DNA from: Pararhizobium mangrovi
Lineage (GTDB): Bacteria; Pseudomonadota; Alphaproteobacteria; Rhizobiales; Rhizobiaceae
Direction: 5' to 3'
Assembly (NCBI RefSeq): GCF_006516965.1
Contig: NZ_VHLH01000005.1
Span: 1 to 64,000, forward strand
Length of the DNA stretch: 64,000 nucleotides
Below the pieces are notes generated by a model. It ran no database searches, was not told the DNA's origin, and saw only the letters and a program-made list of their open reading frames with translations. This document shows, piece after piece, positions 1 to 8,479 of this stretch. A program made the position numbers and the translations under genes. The stretch's first letter is position 1. The number at the start of each line of letters is the position of its first letter.

Positions 1-418
1 TGCCCGTCGAAAGCATGTAGAGCCGCCTGCCCGGCACAAGCGCGTCGAGCACGAGCGTGCCGGTCGGCTTCTTGCGCATGAGCACCGTATCGCCGGCCTT
101 CACCTTCTGCAGGTGTTCCGTCAGCGGTCCGCCCGGCACCTTGATCGAGAAGAACTCGATCTCGTCGTCCCAGAAGGGGCTGGCGATCGAATAGGCGCGA
201 AAGACCGGCTTTTCCGCGTTCGGCAGGCCGATCATCACGAACTCGCCCGACCGGAAGCGGAACTCGGCCGGCCGCGTCATGCGGAACTTGAACAGACGGT
301 CGGTGTAGTGCTTCACCTCCGTCACGGTTTGCGCATAGACATTCGCGGGGATCGCGAAGGTCGGTGTAGCTGGTGCGTCTGCAAGGGTCGGTTCGCCGGA
401 CTGTGCACCGTAATCCAT
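1..418 (-). CDS. fpr: Ferredoxin--NADP reductase, partial (C-terminus outside window)
   Basis: This flavoprotein passes electrons between NADPH and ferredoxin or flavodoxin in the cytoplasm. Only the first 139 residues are in the window. They hold the FAD-binding beta-barrel, with the FAD motif RAYSIASP at about residues 75-82 and the segment VLMRKKPTGTLVLDAL that leads into the NADP-binding half. The ATG at 418 follows an AAAGGTC ribosome site. The promoter reads TTGCAC-17 bp-TACAAA and carries a MarR-type palindrome (452-471) that is repeated at three other promoters in this cluster. That ties this copy to the neighbouring catabolic genes rather than to general redox housekeeping, and it could feed the Fe-S reductase at 1232. 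The family call is firm; the regulatory link is inferred. Confidence 0.9.
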   Translation of the reverse strand, partial: MDYGAQSGEPTLADAPATPTFAIPANVYAQTVTEVKHYTDRLFKFRMTRPAEFRFRSGEFVMIGLPNAEKPVFRAYSIASPFWDDEIEFFSIKVPGGPLTEHLQKVKAGDTVLMRKKPTGTLVLDALVPGRRLYMLSTG

Positions 419-451
419 CGAAGGGACCTTTCTTTATGAATTCATCCTGAT

Positions 452-484
452 TTCATTTGTACACAAACGATTTTTATCGTGCAA
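452..484 (-). promoter_or_regulatory. fpr promoter with MarR-type operator (site 1)
   Basis: Read on the minus strand, the promoter is TTGCAC (484-479), a 17-bp spacer and TACAAA (461-456). The near-palindrome TTCATTTGTACACAAACGAT (452-471) covers the -10. The same core recurs at 1177, 4387 and 8354. A bound repressor here would block polymerase. Confidence 0.7.
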
Positions 485-568
485 GGCAGCCGCGCGTCTG
501 GACACTCGGCGCGCGACCCCGACGACACCTCGAAGAGCATCCGAGCCATTCGCCAGGCAATCGGATCA

Positions 569-1042
569 TCAGCAAAGCTTGTGAAGCATTTCGAGGAAAA
601 GCATGCGTTCACCCGTCGTCAGCGGCGAAAGCGTTTCGCTCGTCGCGGTCGTGGCAGCGGGAATCATCTCCTGGACCGTCTTCTCTCCCTCTTCGGAAAG
701 CGAAAGTACGACACGCCGTCCGTCGTTCGGGTCTTGTGCCGTTCGAACCAGACCCCGCTTCACCAGGCGATCCACGACGCCCTTCACCGTCGCGATGTCC
801 ATCGCGGTTTCCCGACCGAGTTGATTTTGGGAACAGGGCGCGAGTTCCTTCAGGCGAACGAGCGCGGACCATTGCGTCGGCGTCAGCTTGTAGCCGACAT
901 GCTCGCCGAAGATCGCGACATGCCGCTGGTTCGCCTGGCGCAGCATGTAGCCGGCCTGATCCTCAAGCCGATAGATGGCGGCCGAGCGATCCGCCTCCTC
1001 CAGTAATTTCGGCATTTCCGTTGCTCTTTTGCGGTTTGGCAT
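569..1042 (-). CDS. MarR-family transcriptional regulator
   Basis: A 157-residue winged-helix repressor typical of MarR proteins that sense aromatic or heterocyclic acids. A dimerisation helix precedes the core. The helix-turn-helix is at about SQNQLGRETAMDIATVKGVV, followed by the wing DPNDGRRVVLSLSEEG with the usual DxRxxxLxLTxxG pattern. The start at 1042 is chosen because the frame further upstream has no family resemblance; a second ATG at 1015 is also possible. It is transcribed away from the reductase gene at 1232. Four palindromes of the TTNGTRTACNAA type, characteristic of this family, lie at neighbouring promoters, so it is the likely local repressor. The ligand is unknown, presumably the cluster's substrate or an early intermediate. 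Confidence 0.9.
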   Translation of the reverse strand: MPNRKRATEMPKLLEEADRSAAIYRLEDQAGYMLRQANQRHVAIFGEHVGYKLTPTQWSALVRLKELAPCSQNQLGRETAMDIATVKGVVDRLVKRGLVRTAQDPNDGRRVVLSLSEEGEKTVQEMIPAATTATSETLSPLTTGERMLFLEMLHKLC

Positions 1043-1149
1043 AGGGGTGGGCTTACCGGGACACGAACGAATGTCAACGCACGAGATCAGCGCCGGCGCG
1101 TGACCTCGACGCCCGCTCGCGCAAGCGGTCCGAAGCCACCTGAACATTC

Positions 1150-1196
1150 TTGACATGTTCCCGGACCCCCTCGATAATCGTTAGCGTACCAACAAT
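1150..1196 (+). promoter_or_regulatory. Reductase-operon promoter with MarR-type operator (site 2)
   Basis: A near-consensus sigma-70-type promoter: TTGACA (1150-1155), exactly 17 bp, GATAAT (1173-1178). The operator ATCGTTAGCGTACCAACAAT (1177-1196) overlaps the -10 and start point. It lies in the divergent region between the MarR gene and the gene at 1232, so one site could control both. Confidence 0.8.
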
Positions 1197-1231
1197 CAAA
1201 GGCGTCGGGCGTCCAGTCCTTCGGAGAGACG

Positions 1232-2725
1232 ATGGTCAAGCAAGCGGCCGAGCAACGGGCTGACGGCAAGATCCGTTGTGATGCCTGTCCCGTCATGTGC
1301 TACATCGCCGACGGTCGATCCGGCGCCTGCGACCGCTACGCCAACGAGGGTGGCGACCTCATCCGCGTCGATCCGCTGACCGTCGTCGACGAAACGATCG
1401 CGCAAGGGGGACAGGTCGTCCCCTTCCTGCCTGGCGAAACGGAAGTCGAGTGGGACGGTGATCTCGTTCATGCCTCGCGCAATTTCGTGACCGCTGTCGG
1501 CGCAGGCACCACCTATCCCGATTACAAGCCCGCCCCCTTCATCGTTTCGCAGAAGGACAACGGCATCGACATGGTGACGGTCGTCACCGAAGGAATCTTC
1601 AGCTATTGCGGCGTGAAGGTGAAGATCGACACCGATCGCCATCTCGGCCACGAAACGTCGAAGATCATGGTCGGCGGCGAACCGATCGGTCACGTCACAA
1701 CGGGCGAATACGGCTCGCAGATGCTTTCGATCGGCGGCGTGGAGCATCTCACCGGCGGCTCGAAGAAGGAAGGCCGCGTTACCTGCGAAGCGCTCCTGAA
1801 GCTTTGCAACAGCGAAGCGGTCGATCTTTCGATCGAAGGCGGCGCGGAACTTACGATCCAGGCCGGACGCGCGCCGATCATCAACGGCGCCGAGGAAAGC
1901 CGTATGCGTGTCGGCTGTGGCTCGGCGACGATCGGCATGTTCGCCAAACAGTGGATGGGCCATGTGGACGAGGTCGTCGTCGTCGACGATCACATCACCG
2001 GCGTCCTTTCCGAGCATCAGGCGGGCAAGCTGCTGGACGTTCCGGAAACCGGCATTCGCATCAAGGGCCGCCGGTCCACGCCGGGCCGCTATTTCCAGGT
2101 CGCGGAGCCGGGTGTTGGATGGGGCGGGACCGATATCAGCGATCCCCTGACGATCCTCGGCGACTTCAACGCGAAGAAGGCGTGGCCGGGCCTTCGCATG
2201 CTGATGGTTTCGACCACGGGCGAACAGCACGGCTATTACATCCTCAACGAGGATCTCGTGCCCGAGCGGCAGGAGATTCTGCCACCGGCGCTTCAGGAAA
2301 GCGTCGAGATCATCGCGGAAAACTGCGAGCCTGCGCTGACGTCGGTCCTCTTCATCGGGGGAGCGGGGGGAAGCCTGCGCGCCGGCGTGACCCGCAACCC
2401 CGTGCGCCTGACGCGCTCCGTAAAAGACGCACTGACCTACGTTTCGTGCGCCGGCGTGCCCGCTTATGTGTGGCCTGGTGGCGGCATCACGGTCATGGCG
2501 GACGTCTCGCGCATGCCGAGCAATTCTTTCGGCCATGTGCCGACACCCGCGCTCGTCGCACCGATCGAATTCACCATGCGTCTCGACGACTATCGCGCGC
2601 TTGGCGGCCATATGGAGGCCGTCGTGCCGATCGACGAAGCCCTTGAAGTGGCCGAACGCAAGGTCGCACCGAACGACCGGGCCCCATGGCCGACTGCCAG
2701 TCGCAACTTCCAATGGGGCGCGTAA
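1232..2725 (+). CDS. 6-hydroxynicotinate reductase-like iron-sulfur protein
   Basis: A 497-residue protein resembling sequences annotated as 6-hydroxynicotinate reductase in rhizobia and relatives. The characterised Eubacterium enzyme uses reduced ferredoxin to convert 6-hydroxynicotinate to 1,4,5,6-tetrahydro-6-oxonicotinate. Near the N-terminus four cysteines, C16-x2-C19-x3-C23-x9-C33, can bind a [4Fe-4S] cluster. The rest is one long glycine-rich domain with no transmembrane segment. The ATG at 1232 follows CGGAGAGACG. A UPF0280 gene starts 10 bp after its stop, then an AA_synth gene overlaps. No nicotinate hydroxylase is in the window, so the true substrate may be another N-heterocycle. 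The ferredoxin reductase gene at 418 has the same operator and is a plausible electron source. Family good, exact reaction uncertain. Confidence 0.75.
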   Translation: MVKQAAEQRADGKIRCDACPVMCYIADGRSGACDRYANEGGDLIRVDPLTVVDETIAQGGQVVPFLPGETEVEWDGDLVHASRNFVTAVGAGTTYPDYKPAPFIVSQKDNGIDMVTVVTEGIFSYCGVKVKIDTDRHLGHETSKIMVGGEPIGHVTTGEYGSQMLSIGGVEHLTGGSKKEGRVTCEALLKLCNSEAVDLSIEGGAELTIQAGRAPIINGAEESRMRVGCGSATIGMFAKQWMGHVDEVVVVDDHITGVLSEHQAGKLLDVPETGIRIKGRRSTPGRYFQVAEPGVGWGGTDISDPLTILGDFNAKKAWPGLRMLMVSTTGEQHGYYILNEDLVPERQEILPPALQESVEIIAENCEPALTSVLFIGGAGGSLRAGVTRNPVRLTRSVKDALTYVSCAGVPAYVWPGGGITVMADVSRMPSNSFGHVPTPALVAPIEFTMRLDDYRALGGHMEAVVPIDEALEVAERKVAPNDRAPWPTASRNFQWGA

Positions 2726-2735
2726 GGAGCCGGTT

Positions 2736-3668
2736 ATGAGCGCTCGGCCGCTCGCACGCTACCTCGACGCCGAAGGACCGCTCGGCCGTCTGCACTTGCA
2801 GCATGGGCCGATCGACCTCGTCATCGGGATAGACGGAACGCGTCGTTCGGGTCCAGAAAACGTTGCCTTTCGCGAAAAGGGGTTCCGTGCGGCAAAGAAG
2901 CGGCTGGACACCGTTCTCGAGGAACTCGTCGAGGAACTCCCGCTTTTGCGCCAACCAGCGCGGAAGGACGGCGAACCCGTTCGCGGCAGCGTTGCACAAC
3001 GCATGGTCCGCGCGGTCTTGCCCTACGCCGAGGACTGCTTCGTGACGGCGATGGCAAGCGTGGCAGGTGCCGTCGCCGACGAAGTTCTGGCCGCGATGCT
3101 TTCGGCCTACCAGCCGGACGACCGGCCGAACCGCATCTATGTGAACAATGGCGGCGACATTGCGCTTCACCTCGAAGGCGATGCGGAATTTCGCGTGCGC
3201 ATGAAACGCGAGGACGGAGCGAAATTCGGCGATCTGACCATGGCCGCTCGCGATCCCTCGCGCGGGATCGCCACCAGCGGACGTGGCGGACGGTCGCTTT
3301 CGATGGGCATTGCGGATTCGGTCACGGTTGTCGCGGCGGACGGCGCCACCGCGGATGCTGCGGCAACCCTGATCGCCAATACCGTCGACCTGCCCGGCCA
3401 CCCGGCGATCACTCGCAAACCGGCCTGTGAAGTTGTGGACGAAAGCGATCTTGGCGATCGTCCGGTCGTGGTCGGTCGCGGCCGGTTGACCGACCGGGAA
3501 ATCGACGCAGCACTCGCATCCGGCACGGCCTATGCCGAAACGCTGATCGAGCGCGGCCTGATCCACCGGGCCGCCCTCTTCCTGGGCCCTGCCGGGCGGC
3601 TTGCGCTACCGCGGACATCGCATTCGAAACGCACATCGAACCCTATGAAAGAGCTGCACCATGCCTGA
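2736..3668 (+). CDS. UPF0280 family protein (ApbE-like fold)
   Basis: A 310-residue protein of the UPF0280/COG2122 family, a relative of the flavin transferase ApbE. Supporting segments are the basic N-terminal half with the GFRAAKKRLDTVLEEL helix, the NNGGDIALHLEGD segment at about residues 135-147, and SGRGGRSLSMGIADSVTVVA, where ApbE proteins keep a T/S-G-DAxxTA-like region. The start follows AAGGAG with good spacing. Its stop lies 8 bp inside the next gene, so translation is probably coupled. Next to an Fe-S redox protein, a role in modifying or loading a flavin on it is attractive, but this is inference. The alternative is direct action on the substrate. There are no signal peptide or membrane segments. 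Confidence 0.8.
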   Translation: MSARPLARYLDAEGPLGRLHLQHGPIDLVIGIDGTRRSGPENVAFREKGFRAAKKRLDTVLEELVEELPLLRQPARKDGEPVRGSVAQRMVRAVLPYAEDCFVTAMASVAGAVADEVLAAMLSAYQPDDRPNRIYVNNGGDIALHLEGDAEFRVRMKREDGAKFGDLTMAARDPSRGIATSGRGGRSLSMGIADSVTVVAADGATADAAATLIANTVDLPGHPAITRKPACEVVDESDLGDRPVVVGRGRLTDREIDAALASGTAYAETLIERGLIHRAALFLGPAGRLALPRTSHSKRTSNPMKELHHA

Positions 3669-4242
3669 ACCCAAAGTCCGCAAGTTCGTGATCATTTCCG
3701 AGGAAATCCATCACGAGGGCGGTGCGCCGGTCGATCATCCGCCACGTCGCGCCGCGATTCTGGCCGTGATCGAAAACCCCTTTGTGGGTGAGTATCATCA
3801 GGAGCTTACCGGTTTCATGGAAGACCTGAAGCCACTGGGGCTCGAGATGTCGCGCCGCCTGATCGAACATCTTGGCGGCGCCTCCGCTGTCACGAGCTAC
3901 GGCAAGGGCGCGATCGTCGGCGCTGCCGGCGAACTCGAGCACGGCGCGCTCTGGCACGTACCCGGCGGCTACGCGATGCGCGAACTCCTCGGAGAAGCGA
4001 AAGCCATCGTGCCGTCCAGCAAGAAGGTCGGTGGCCTCGGCGCCCGTCTCGACGTCCCGATCACGCATATCAATGCTTCCTACGTACGCAGCCATTTCGA
4101 TGCGATGGAAGTCGGCGTGCCGGACGCACCACGCGCGAATGAAATCGTCTACGCGCTGGTCATGACGACAGGCGGCCGCGTCCATGCCCGTGTCGGCGGT
4201 CTGCAGGCGTCGGACATCAAGGGTGAGGACGGACTTCGCTGA
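3661..4242 (+). CDS. AA_synth (PF06684) family protein
   Basis: A 193-residue soluble protein matching the family named 'amino acid synthesis' in databases, for which no firm reaction is known to me. Recognisable parts are KVRKFVIISEEIHHEGG at the N-terminus, the RRAAILAVIENPFVG strand, the SYGKGAIVGAAGELEHGAL segment and the DAPRANEIVYALVMTTGGRVHAR C-terminal block. It overlaps the UPF0280 gene by 8 bp and is followed by a strong hairpin at 4297, so it ends the first transcription unit. Homologues commonly sit beside amidohydrolase-type or hydroxynicotinate-reductase-like genes, which suggests a step in opening or processing a cyclic amide. That is inference from context. Confidence 0.8.
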   Translation: MPEPKVRKFVIISEEIHHEGGAPVDHPPRRAAILAVIENPFVGEYHQELTGFMEDLKPLGLEMSRRLIEHLGGASAVTSYGKGAIVGAAGELEHGALWHVPGGYAMRELLGEAKAIVPSSKKVGGLGARLDVPITHINASYVRSHFDAMEVGVPDAPRANEIVYALVMTTGGRVHARVGGLQASDIKGEDGLR

Positions 4243-4296
4243 CCGGCGACCCGTTCGGAACGAACCGATCGTTTCGACCTTGCCTAACCGAACACG

Positions 4297-4325
4297 CTCG
4301 TGCGCCGAAACGCTCGGCGCACGAG
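4297..4325 (+). terminator. Hairpin after the reductase operon
   Basis: A perfect 12-bp stem (4297-4308 with 4314-4325) around the loop AACGC. It has no T-tract, so it may be a weak intrinsic terminator or an RNA-stabilising 3' end. It separates the first operon from the hyuA promoter. Confidence 0.6.
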
Positions 4326-4358
4326 ACGGGAAACATCGGCAATGTCGGCGAATGTCGC

Positions 4359-4406
4359 TTGACACCCGAAGCGCAACGCCAATAGCATCGTTAGTATACA
4401 AATGAT
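4359..4406 (+). promoter_or_regulatory. hyuAB promoter with MarR-type operator (site 3)
   Basis: TTGACA (4359-4364) is followed after 18 bp by TAGCAT (4383-4388) as a likely -10. The operator ATCGTTAGTATACAAATGAT (4387-4406) lies directly over the expected start point, 15 bp before the GTG start of hyuA. Confidence 0.75.
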
Positions 4407-4421
4407 TTTCTGGAGCGGTCG

Positions 4422-6509
4422 GTGAGCCAAATCCCTTCGCCTGCAGCGAACACGCAGACACCGCCGCAATCGCAGGTCGCCGGTATCGACGTCGGCGGTA
4501 CGTTCACCGATCTCGTCCTTTTCGATTCCCGTTCCGGGCGCGTGCGCCTGGCGAAGACCGCAACGACGCCCGACAATCAGGCTACCGGCGTGCTGGCCGC
4601 GCTCGATGCGGCGGAGACCGACGCCTCCGCGCTCGACCTTATCGTCCACGGAACGACGACCACGACGAACGCCGTGCTGGAGCGCAATCTCTGCCGGACC
4701 GGTCTGGTGACGACGATGGGCTTTCGCGACGTGCTCGAACTCGGCCGACGCACCCGGCCCAACGCCTACGGGATGACCGGCACGTTCGAGCCGATCATTC
4801 CCCGCGACCTGCGCATCGAAATCCCCGAACGCCTCGACGCAGCCGGCAACGTGATCGTGCCCCTCGACGAGGAACGCTTGCGTACGGCTCTTCGGCATCT
4901 GCTCGAATGCGGGTGCGAAACGCTCGTCATTCATTTTCTCCATGCCTACGCGAACCCGGCGCACGAGCGGCGTGCCGGCGAAATCGCGGCCGAGATCTGG
5001 CCGAACGGCAACATCACGCTCGGCCATGCTCTGCTTTCGGAAAGCCGCGAATTCGAACGCGGGGTCACGGCAGCTGTCAACGCGTCGGTTCAGCCGCTTC
5101 TGGCTCGCTATATCGACAGCCTTGCCGACCAGCTCGCCGAGCGCGGCTACCGGCACGACGTGCTCGTGATGAACGGCAATGGCGGCATGGTTTCGGCCCG
5201 GCTCGTCGCGCGCGAAGCGGCGAAAACGGTCATGTCCGGACCGGCCTCCGGCGTCATGGCGGCAGCCTATACGGGACGACGCGCCAAGATCCCAAATCTC
5301 ATAACCTACGACATGGGCGGCACCTCCACCGACGTCGCGCTGATCCGCGATGCAGAGCCGGCCGTTTCCAACGAGATCGAGATCGAATACGCGCTGCCGA
5401 TCCACGTACCGATGGTGGATGTGCGCACCGTCGGTGCCGGTGGCGGCTCGATCGCCCGTGTGAATTCGGCGGGTCTGCTGCAGATCGGCCCGGACAGCGC
5501 GGGCGCTTCGCCGGGCCCCATCTGCTATGGGCGCGGCGGTACGCAGCCGACGATCTCGGATGCGAACATGATCCTCGGCAGGCTCAACCCGTCGAAGCTC
5601 AGTTCAGTGCCGGGTGGTGCTTCCATCGACGACATTCGCGCGATCTTCGAGGAAAAGATCGGTACGCCGCTCGGCCTCGATGCGACCGAAGCGGCAGCGG
5701 CAGTGGTGCGGGTCGCGACCGCGCGCATGGCCGGCGCCGTTCGCATGGTCTCGGTCAGCCTCGGCGAAGATCCCCGCGATTTCGCACTCTTCTCTTTCGG
5801 CGGCGCCGGTCCGCTGCATGCCAGTGCAATTGCGCGCGAGCTCAACATCCCGCGCGTGCTGACGCCCTCTCGCCCCGGCATCACGAACGCGCTCGGCTGC
5901 GTGGTCGCCGATCTGCGGCACGATTTCGTCAATACGGTCAACCGGCCGCTCGACGATGTCGACATGGATGCGGTGCACGCGCTCTTCGCCGGCCAGTCGG
6001 AAGAAGGCCGTCGCCTTATCGGCAAGGAAGCCGTCGAGATCCAGGAGATCCGGAAGAGCTTTTCCGTCGACATGCAGTTCATCGGCCAGACCCATCTTCT
6101 GCGTGTCGCGATTTCGGGTCCGACGCCGACGCGGGCCGAACTGCAGCGCGCTTTCGAGGAAGCCTATTTCGCCCGCTTCCATGTCGACCTGCCGCAGATC
6201 CGCGCCAATCTCGTCAACGTCAATGCCTCCATCATCGGCCGACGTGGTGAAATCGATCTGTCCATGCTGATCGATCCGGACGGCAGGCGATCGACGCTGG
6301 AAGACGCGCAGACGGAAATTCGCCGGGTCTGGTTCGATGGATGGCGGGAAACACCCGTCTATTGGCGCGATCACCTGCCGGCCGACGCGACGATCACGGG
6401 GCCGGCGATCATCGAGCAGATGGACACGACCATCGTCATCGAACCCGGCGACCGGGCCGGGCAGGATGCCGACGGCAACATCATCATCGAACTGAGGGAC
6501 GCAGCATGA
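4422..6509 (+). CDS. hyuA: Hydantoinase/oxoprolinase subunit A
   Basis: A 695-residue protein of the usual HyuA length. In this family the A subunit binds and hydrolyses ATP to drive opening of a cyclic amide (hydantoin, 5-oxoproline and similar) or carboxylation of a ketone. The actin-like ATPase fold is marked by GIDVGGTFTDL at residues 21-31, HGTTTTTN at 76-83, YDMGGTSTDVALI at about 290-302 and SFGGAGPLHA in the C-terminal third. The start is a GTG at 4422, preceded by TGGAG. Its stop overlaps hyuB in an ATGA, as expected for subunits of one complex. It has its own promoter with the MarR-type operator. An ATP-dependent lactamase acting after the upstream reductase would fit, but the substrate is not shown by sequence. 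Confidence 0.9.
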   Translation: MSQIPSPAANTQTPPQSQVAGIDVGGTFTDLVLFDSRSGRVRLAKTATTPDNQATGVLAALDAAETDASALDLIVHGTTTTTNAVLERNLCRTGLVTTMGFRDVLELGRRTRPNAYGMTGTFEPIIPRDLRIEIPERLDAAGNVIVPLDEERLRTALRHLLECGCETLVIHFLHAYANPAHERRAGEIAAEIWPNGNITLGHALLSESREFERGVTAAVNASVQPLLARYIDSLADQLAERGYRHDVLVMNGNGGMVSARLVAREAAKTVMSGPASGVMAAAYTGRRAKIPNLITYDMGGTSTDVALIRDAEPAVSNEIEIEYALPIHVPMVDVRTVGAGGGSIARVNSAGLLQIGPDSAGASPGPICYGRGGTQPTISDANMILGRLNPSKLSSVPGGASIDDIRAIFEEKIGTPLGLDATEAAAAVVRVATARMAGAVRMVSVSLGEDPRDFALFSFGGAGPLHASAIARELNIPRVLTPSRPGITNALGCVVADLRHDFVNTVNRPLDDVDMDAVHALFAGQSEEGRRLIGKEAVEIQEIRKSFSVDMQFIGQTHLLRVAISGPTPTRAELQRAFEEAYFARFHVDLPQIRANLVNVNASIIGRRGEIDLSMLIDPDGRRSTLEDAQTEIRRVWFDGWRETPVYWRDHLPADATITGPAIIEQMDTTIVIEPGDRAGQDADGNIIIELRDAA

Positions 6510-8287
6510 GCATCGATCCGGTCACGCTGAGCGTCATTCAGTCCGTTCTTCAGCAGGTGTGCGACGAGATGGATCTTTCCTTCTCCCGCGCCGCCTTTTC
6601 TCCCGTCATCGCCGAAGCCAACGACCGGTCGGACGGCATCTATTCCGCCCTCGACGGCTCGCTGATCGCCCAGGGTGGGCAGGGACTGCCGGTCTTCGTC
6701 GGGACGATGCAGTATTCGACGCGCGTGCTCATCGAGATGATCGCTGCAGGGACGGCCGCCGCCCCCTCGCCCGGCGACATCTACATCGTCAACGATCCCT
6801 ATCTCGGCGGCACCCATTTGATGGATGTGCGCTTCGCCATGCCCTTCTACCGCGACGGCGAGATCTTCTGCTGGCTGTCGAACACCGGCCACTGGCCGGA
6901 TACGGGCGGCGCGGTTCCGGGCGGCTTTTCCGCCTCCGCGACGTCGGTCGAGCAGGAAGGCCTGCGCCTGCCTCCGGTCCGCCTCTTCAAGCAGGGCACG
7001 CTCGACCCGGAAATCTACGGTATCATCTGTTCCAATATCCGCGTTGCCGAACAGCGCATCGGAGACGTCAAGGCCCAGGCCTCCGCGCTACTCGTCGGCG
7101 AGAACCGCCTGACGCGCCTGCTCGATCGCTACGGCGACGACGTGGTGCGCGAGGCGATCGACGAACTGAGAAGCCGTGCCGCGGAGCAGATGCGCGCATG
7201 CATCCGAACCATTCCCGAGGGGACCTATCGCTCGATCGCATATATCGACAGCGACGGCGTGGTGAACGAACCGCTGGAAATCCACCTGCGTGTCGATGCC
7301 AGGGGTGACGAACTTCACTTCGATTTCGAAGGATCGTCGCCACCATGTGCCGGGCCGATGAACTCCGTGCTCGCCACGACGCTTTCTGCCGTCTACCTCG
7401 CAGTACGGCATATCTTCCCCGACGTTCCGTTGAGCGCCGGCGCCTTCGAACCGTTGAAGATCCGCACGCCTGAAGGCACCTTCTTGAAGGCGGAATATCC
7501 GCGACCGGTCTCCGGCTGTGCCGCAGAGGTCAGCCAGCGCGTTGCGGAGGCCGTCTTCGCCGCACTGGTCCAGGCGATCCCGGATCGCGTGACGGCGGCA
7601 CCGGCCGGCAGTTCGGGCAATTTCGCGCTTGGCGGCGAGGACCCCGACCGCGGCCGCGGTTTCGTCATGTATCAGATTTCCGGTGGCGGTTATGGCGGCA
7701 ATGCCGACCATGACGGGCTCGCCAACGGTTGCTCGACGATCGGCATCTCCAAGGCGCCGCCGATCGAGATCATGGAGCAGCAGTTCCCCGTGCTCTACCA
7801 TTGCTACGCGCTGCGCGAGAGTTCGGGTGGCGCCGGCGAACACCGCGGCGGTTTCGGCCTCGACTACGAGCTCGAGCTTCTTCGCGGGCATGCCACCGCG
7901 AGCTTCGTCATGGATCATGGCCGTTACGGGCCGCAGGGCGTGCTCGGCGGCGCGGATGGCATGGTGAACGCGGTGACGGTCTGGCAGGATGGGGTAGCGT
8001 CGACACCCGAGCATCTGTCGAAGGCTCAGGGAATCCCGTTGAAGCCCGGCGATCGCGTGCGCGTTGGAACGCCGGGCGGTGGCGGCTACGGCAATCCGTT
8101 CGTCCGGAAACCATCGAGCGTCGCGGAGGATGTCCGCCTTGGCCGTTATACGAGTGATGAAGCGCTGGAACTTTTCGGCGTCGTGCTCGGCGACGATGGT
8201 ATCGTGCTTTCCGCCGAGACCGAGCGATACCGGACGAACCGATCCGACGCGAAGACAATGGAAGACGCTGGTCCGCACGCGCGGTGA
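6506..8287 (+). CDS. hyuB: Hydantoinase/oxoprolinase subunit B
   Basis: A 593-residue partner of HyuA. Family landmarks are DPVTLSVIQSVLQQVCDEMD at the N-terminus, the metal/substrate region PGDIYIVNDPYLGGTHLMDV at about residues 88-107, the SSGNFALGG segment, and the glycine-rich end GTPGGGGYGNPF. Translation is coupled to hyuA by the ATGA overlap. An upstream extension of the open frame exists but lies inside hyuA and has no family match, so the ATG at 6506 is taken. Together with HyuA it would form a cytoplasmic ATP-dependent enzyme. Acetone carboxylase-type subunits are related, but no gamma subunit is present, which favours cyclic amide hydrolysis. Confidence 0.9.
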   Translation: MSIDPVTLSVIQSVLQQVCDEMDLSFSRAAFSPVIAEANDRSDGIYSALDGSLIAQGGQGLPVFVGTMQYSTRVLIEMIAAGTAAAPSPGDIYIVNDPYLGGTHLMDVRFAMPFYRDGEIFCWLSNTGHWPDTGGAVPGGFSASATSVEQEGLRLPPVRLFKQGTLDPEIYGIICSNIRVAEQRIGDVKAQASALLVGENRLTRLLDRYGDDVVREAIDELRSRAAEQMRACIRTIPEGTYRSIAYIDSDGVVNEPLEIHLRVDARGDELHFDFEGSSPPCAGPMNSVLATTLSAVYLAVRHIFPDVPLSAGAFEPLKIRTPEGTFLKAEYPRPVSGCAAEVSQRVAEAVFAALVQAIPDRVTAAPAGSSGNFALGGEDPDRGRGFVMYQISGGGYGGNADHDGLANGCSTIGISKAPPIEIMEQQFPVLYHCYALRESSGGAGEHRGGFGLDYELELLRGHATASFVMDHGRYGPQGVLGGADGMVNAVTVWQDGVASTPEHLSKAQGIPLKPGDRVRVGTPGGGGYGNPFVRKPSSVAEDVRLGRYTSDEALELFGVVLGDDGIVLSAETERYRTNRSDAKTMEDAGPHAR

Positions 8288-8353
8288 CGAACCCAAGGCG
8301 TGGGTGCCGACAATTCGCACGCCGCTTCGCGTTGCTTGTGCGCTTACGGGCGA

Positions 8354-8373
8354 TCCATTAGCGTACACACGAA
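8354..8373 (+). promoter_or_regulatory. Liv-type importer promoter with MarR-type operator (site 4)
   Basis: TCCATTAGCGTACACACGAA shares the TTAGCGTAC core with site 2. A weak promoter, TTGCTT (8332-8337) with CATTAG about 18 bp later, overlaps it. This is the least palindromic of the four sites. Confidence 0.55.
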
Positions 8374-8479
8374 TTTCAGGAGGCGTGGAGAACGCATCCA
8401 CTTTCATCCCGGCTGCTGGCGGGCAAAGCTCAGACGGTCGAAAACGACCGCTAGAACGAACGATAAGGGGAACTGAACA

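Noticed and set aside
1196-2713. A 505-codon open frame antisense to the Fe-S reductase gene
   Set aside because: It mirrors a real gene in a GC-rich genome, has arginine/histidine/aspartate-rich low-quality sequence, no ribosome site and no family resemblance.
4422-8287. Acetone carboxylase (AcxAB) instead of hydantoinase/oxoprolinase
   Set aside because: No gamma subunit gene is present, and the neighbours concern cyclic amide processing; the family overlap means it cannot be fully excluded.
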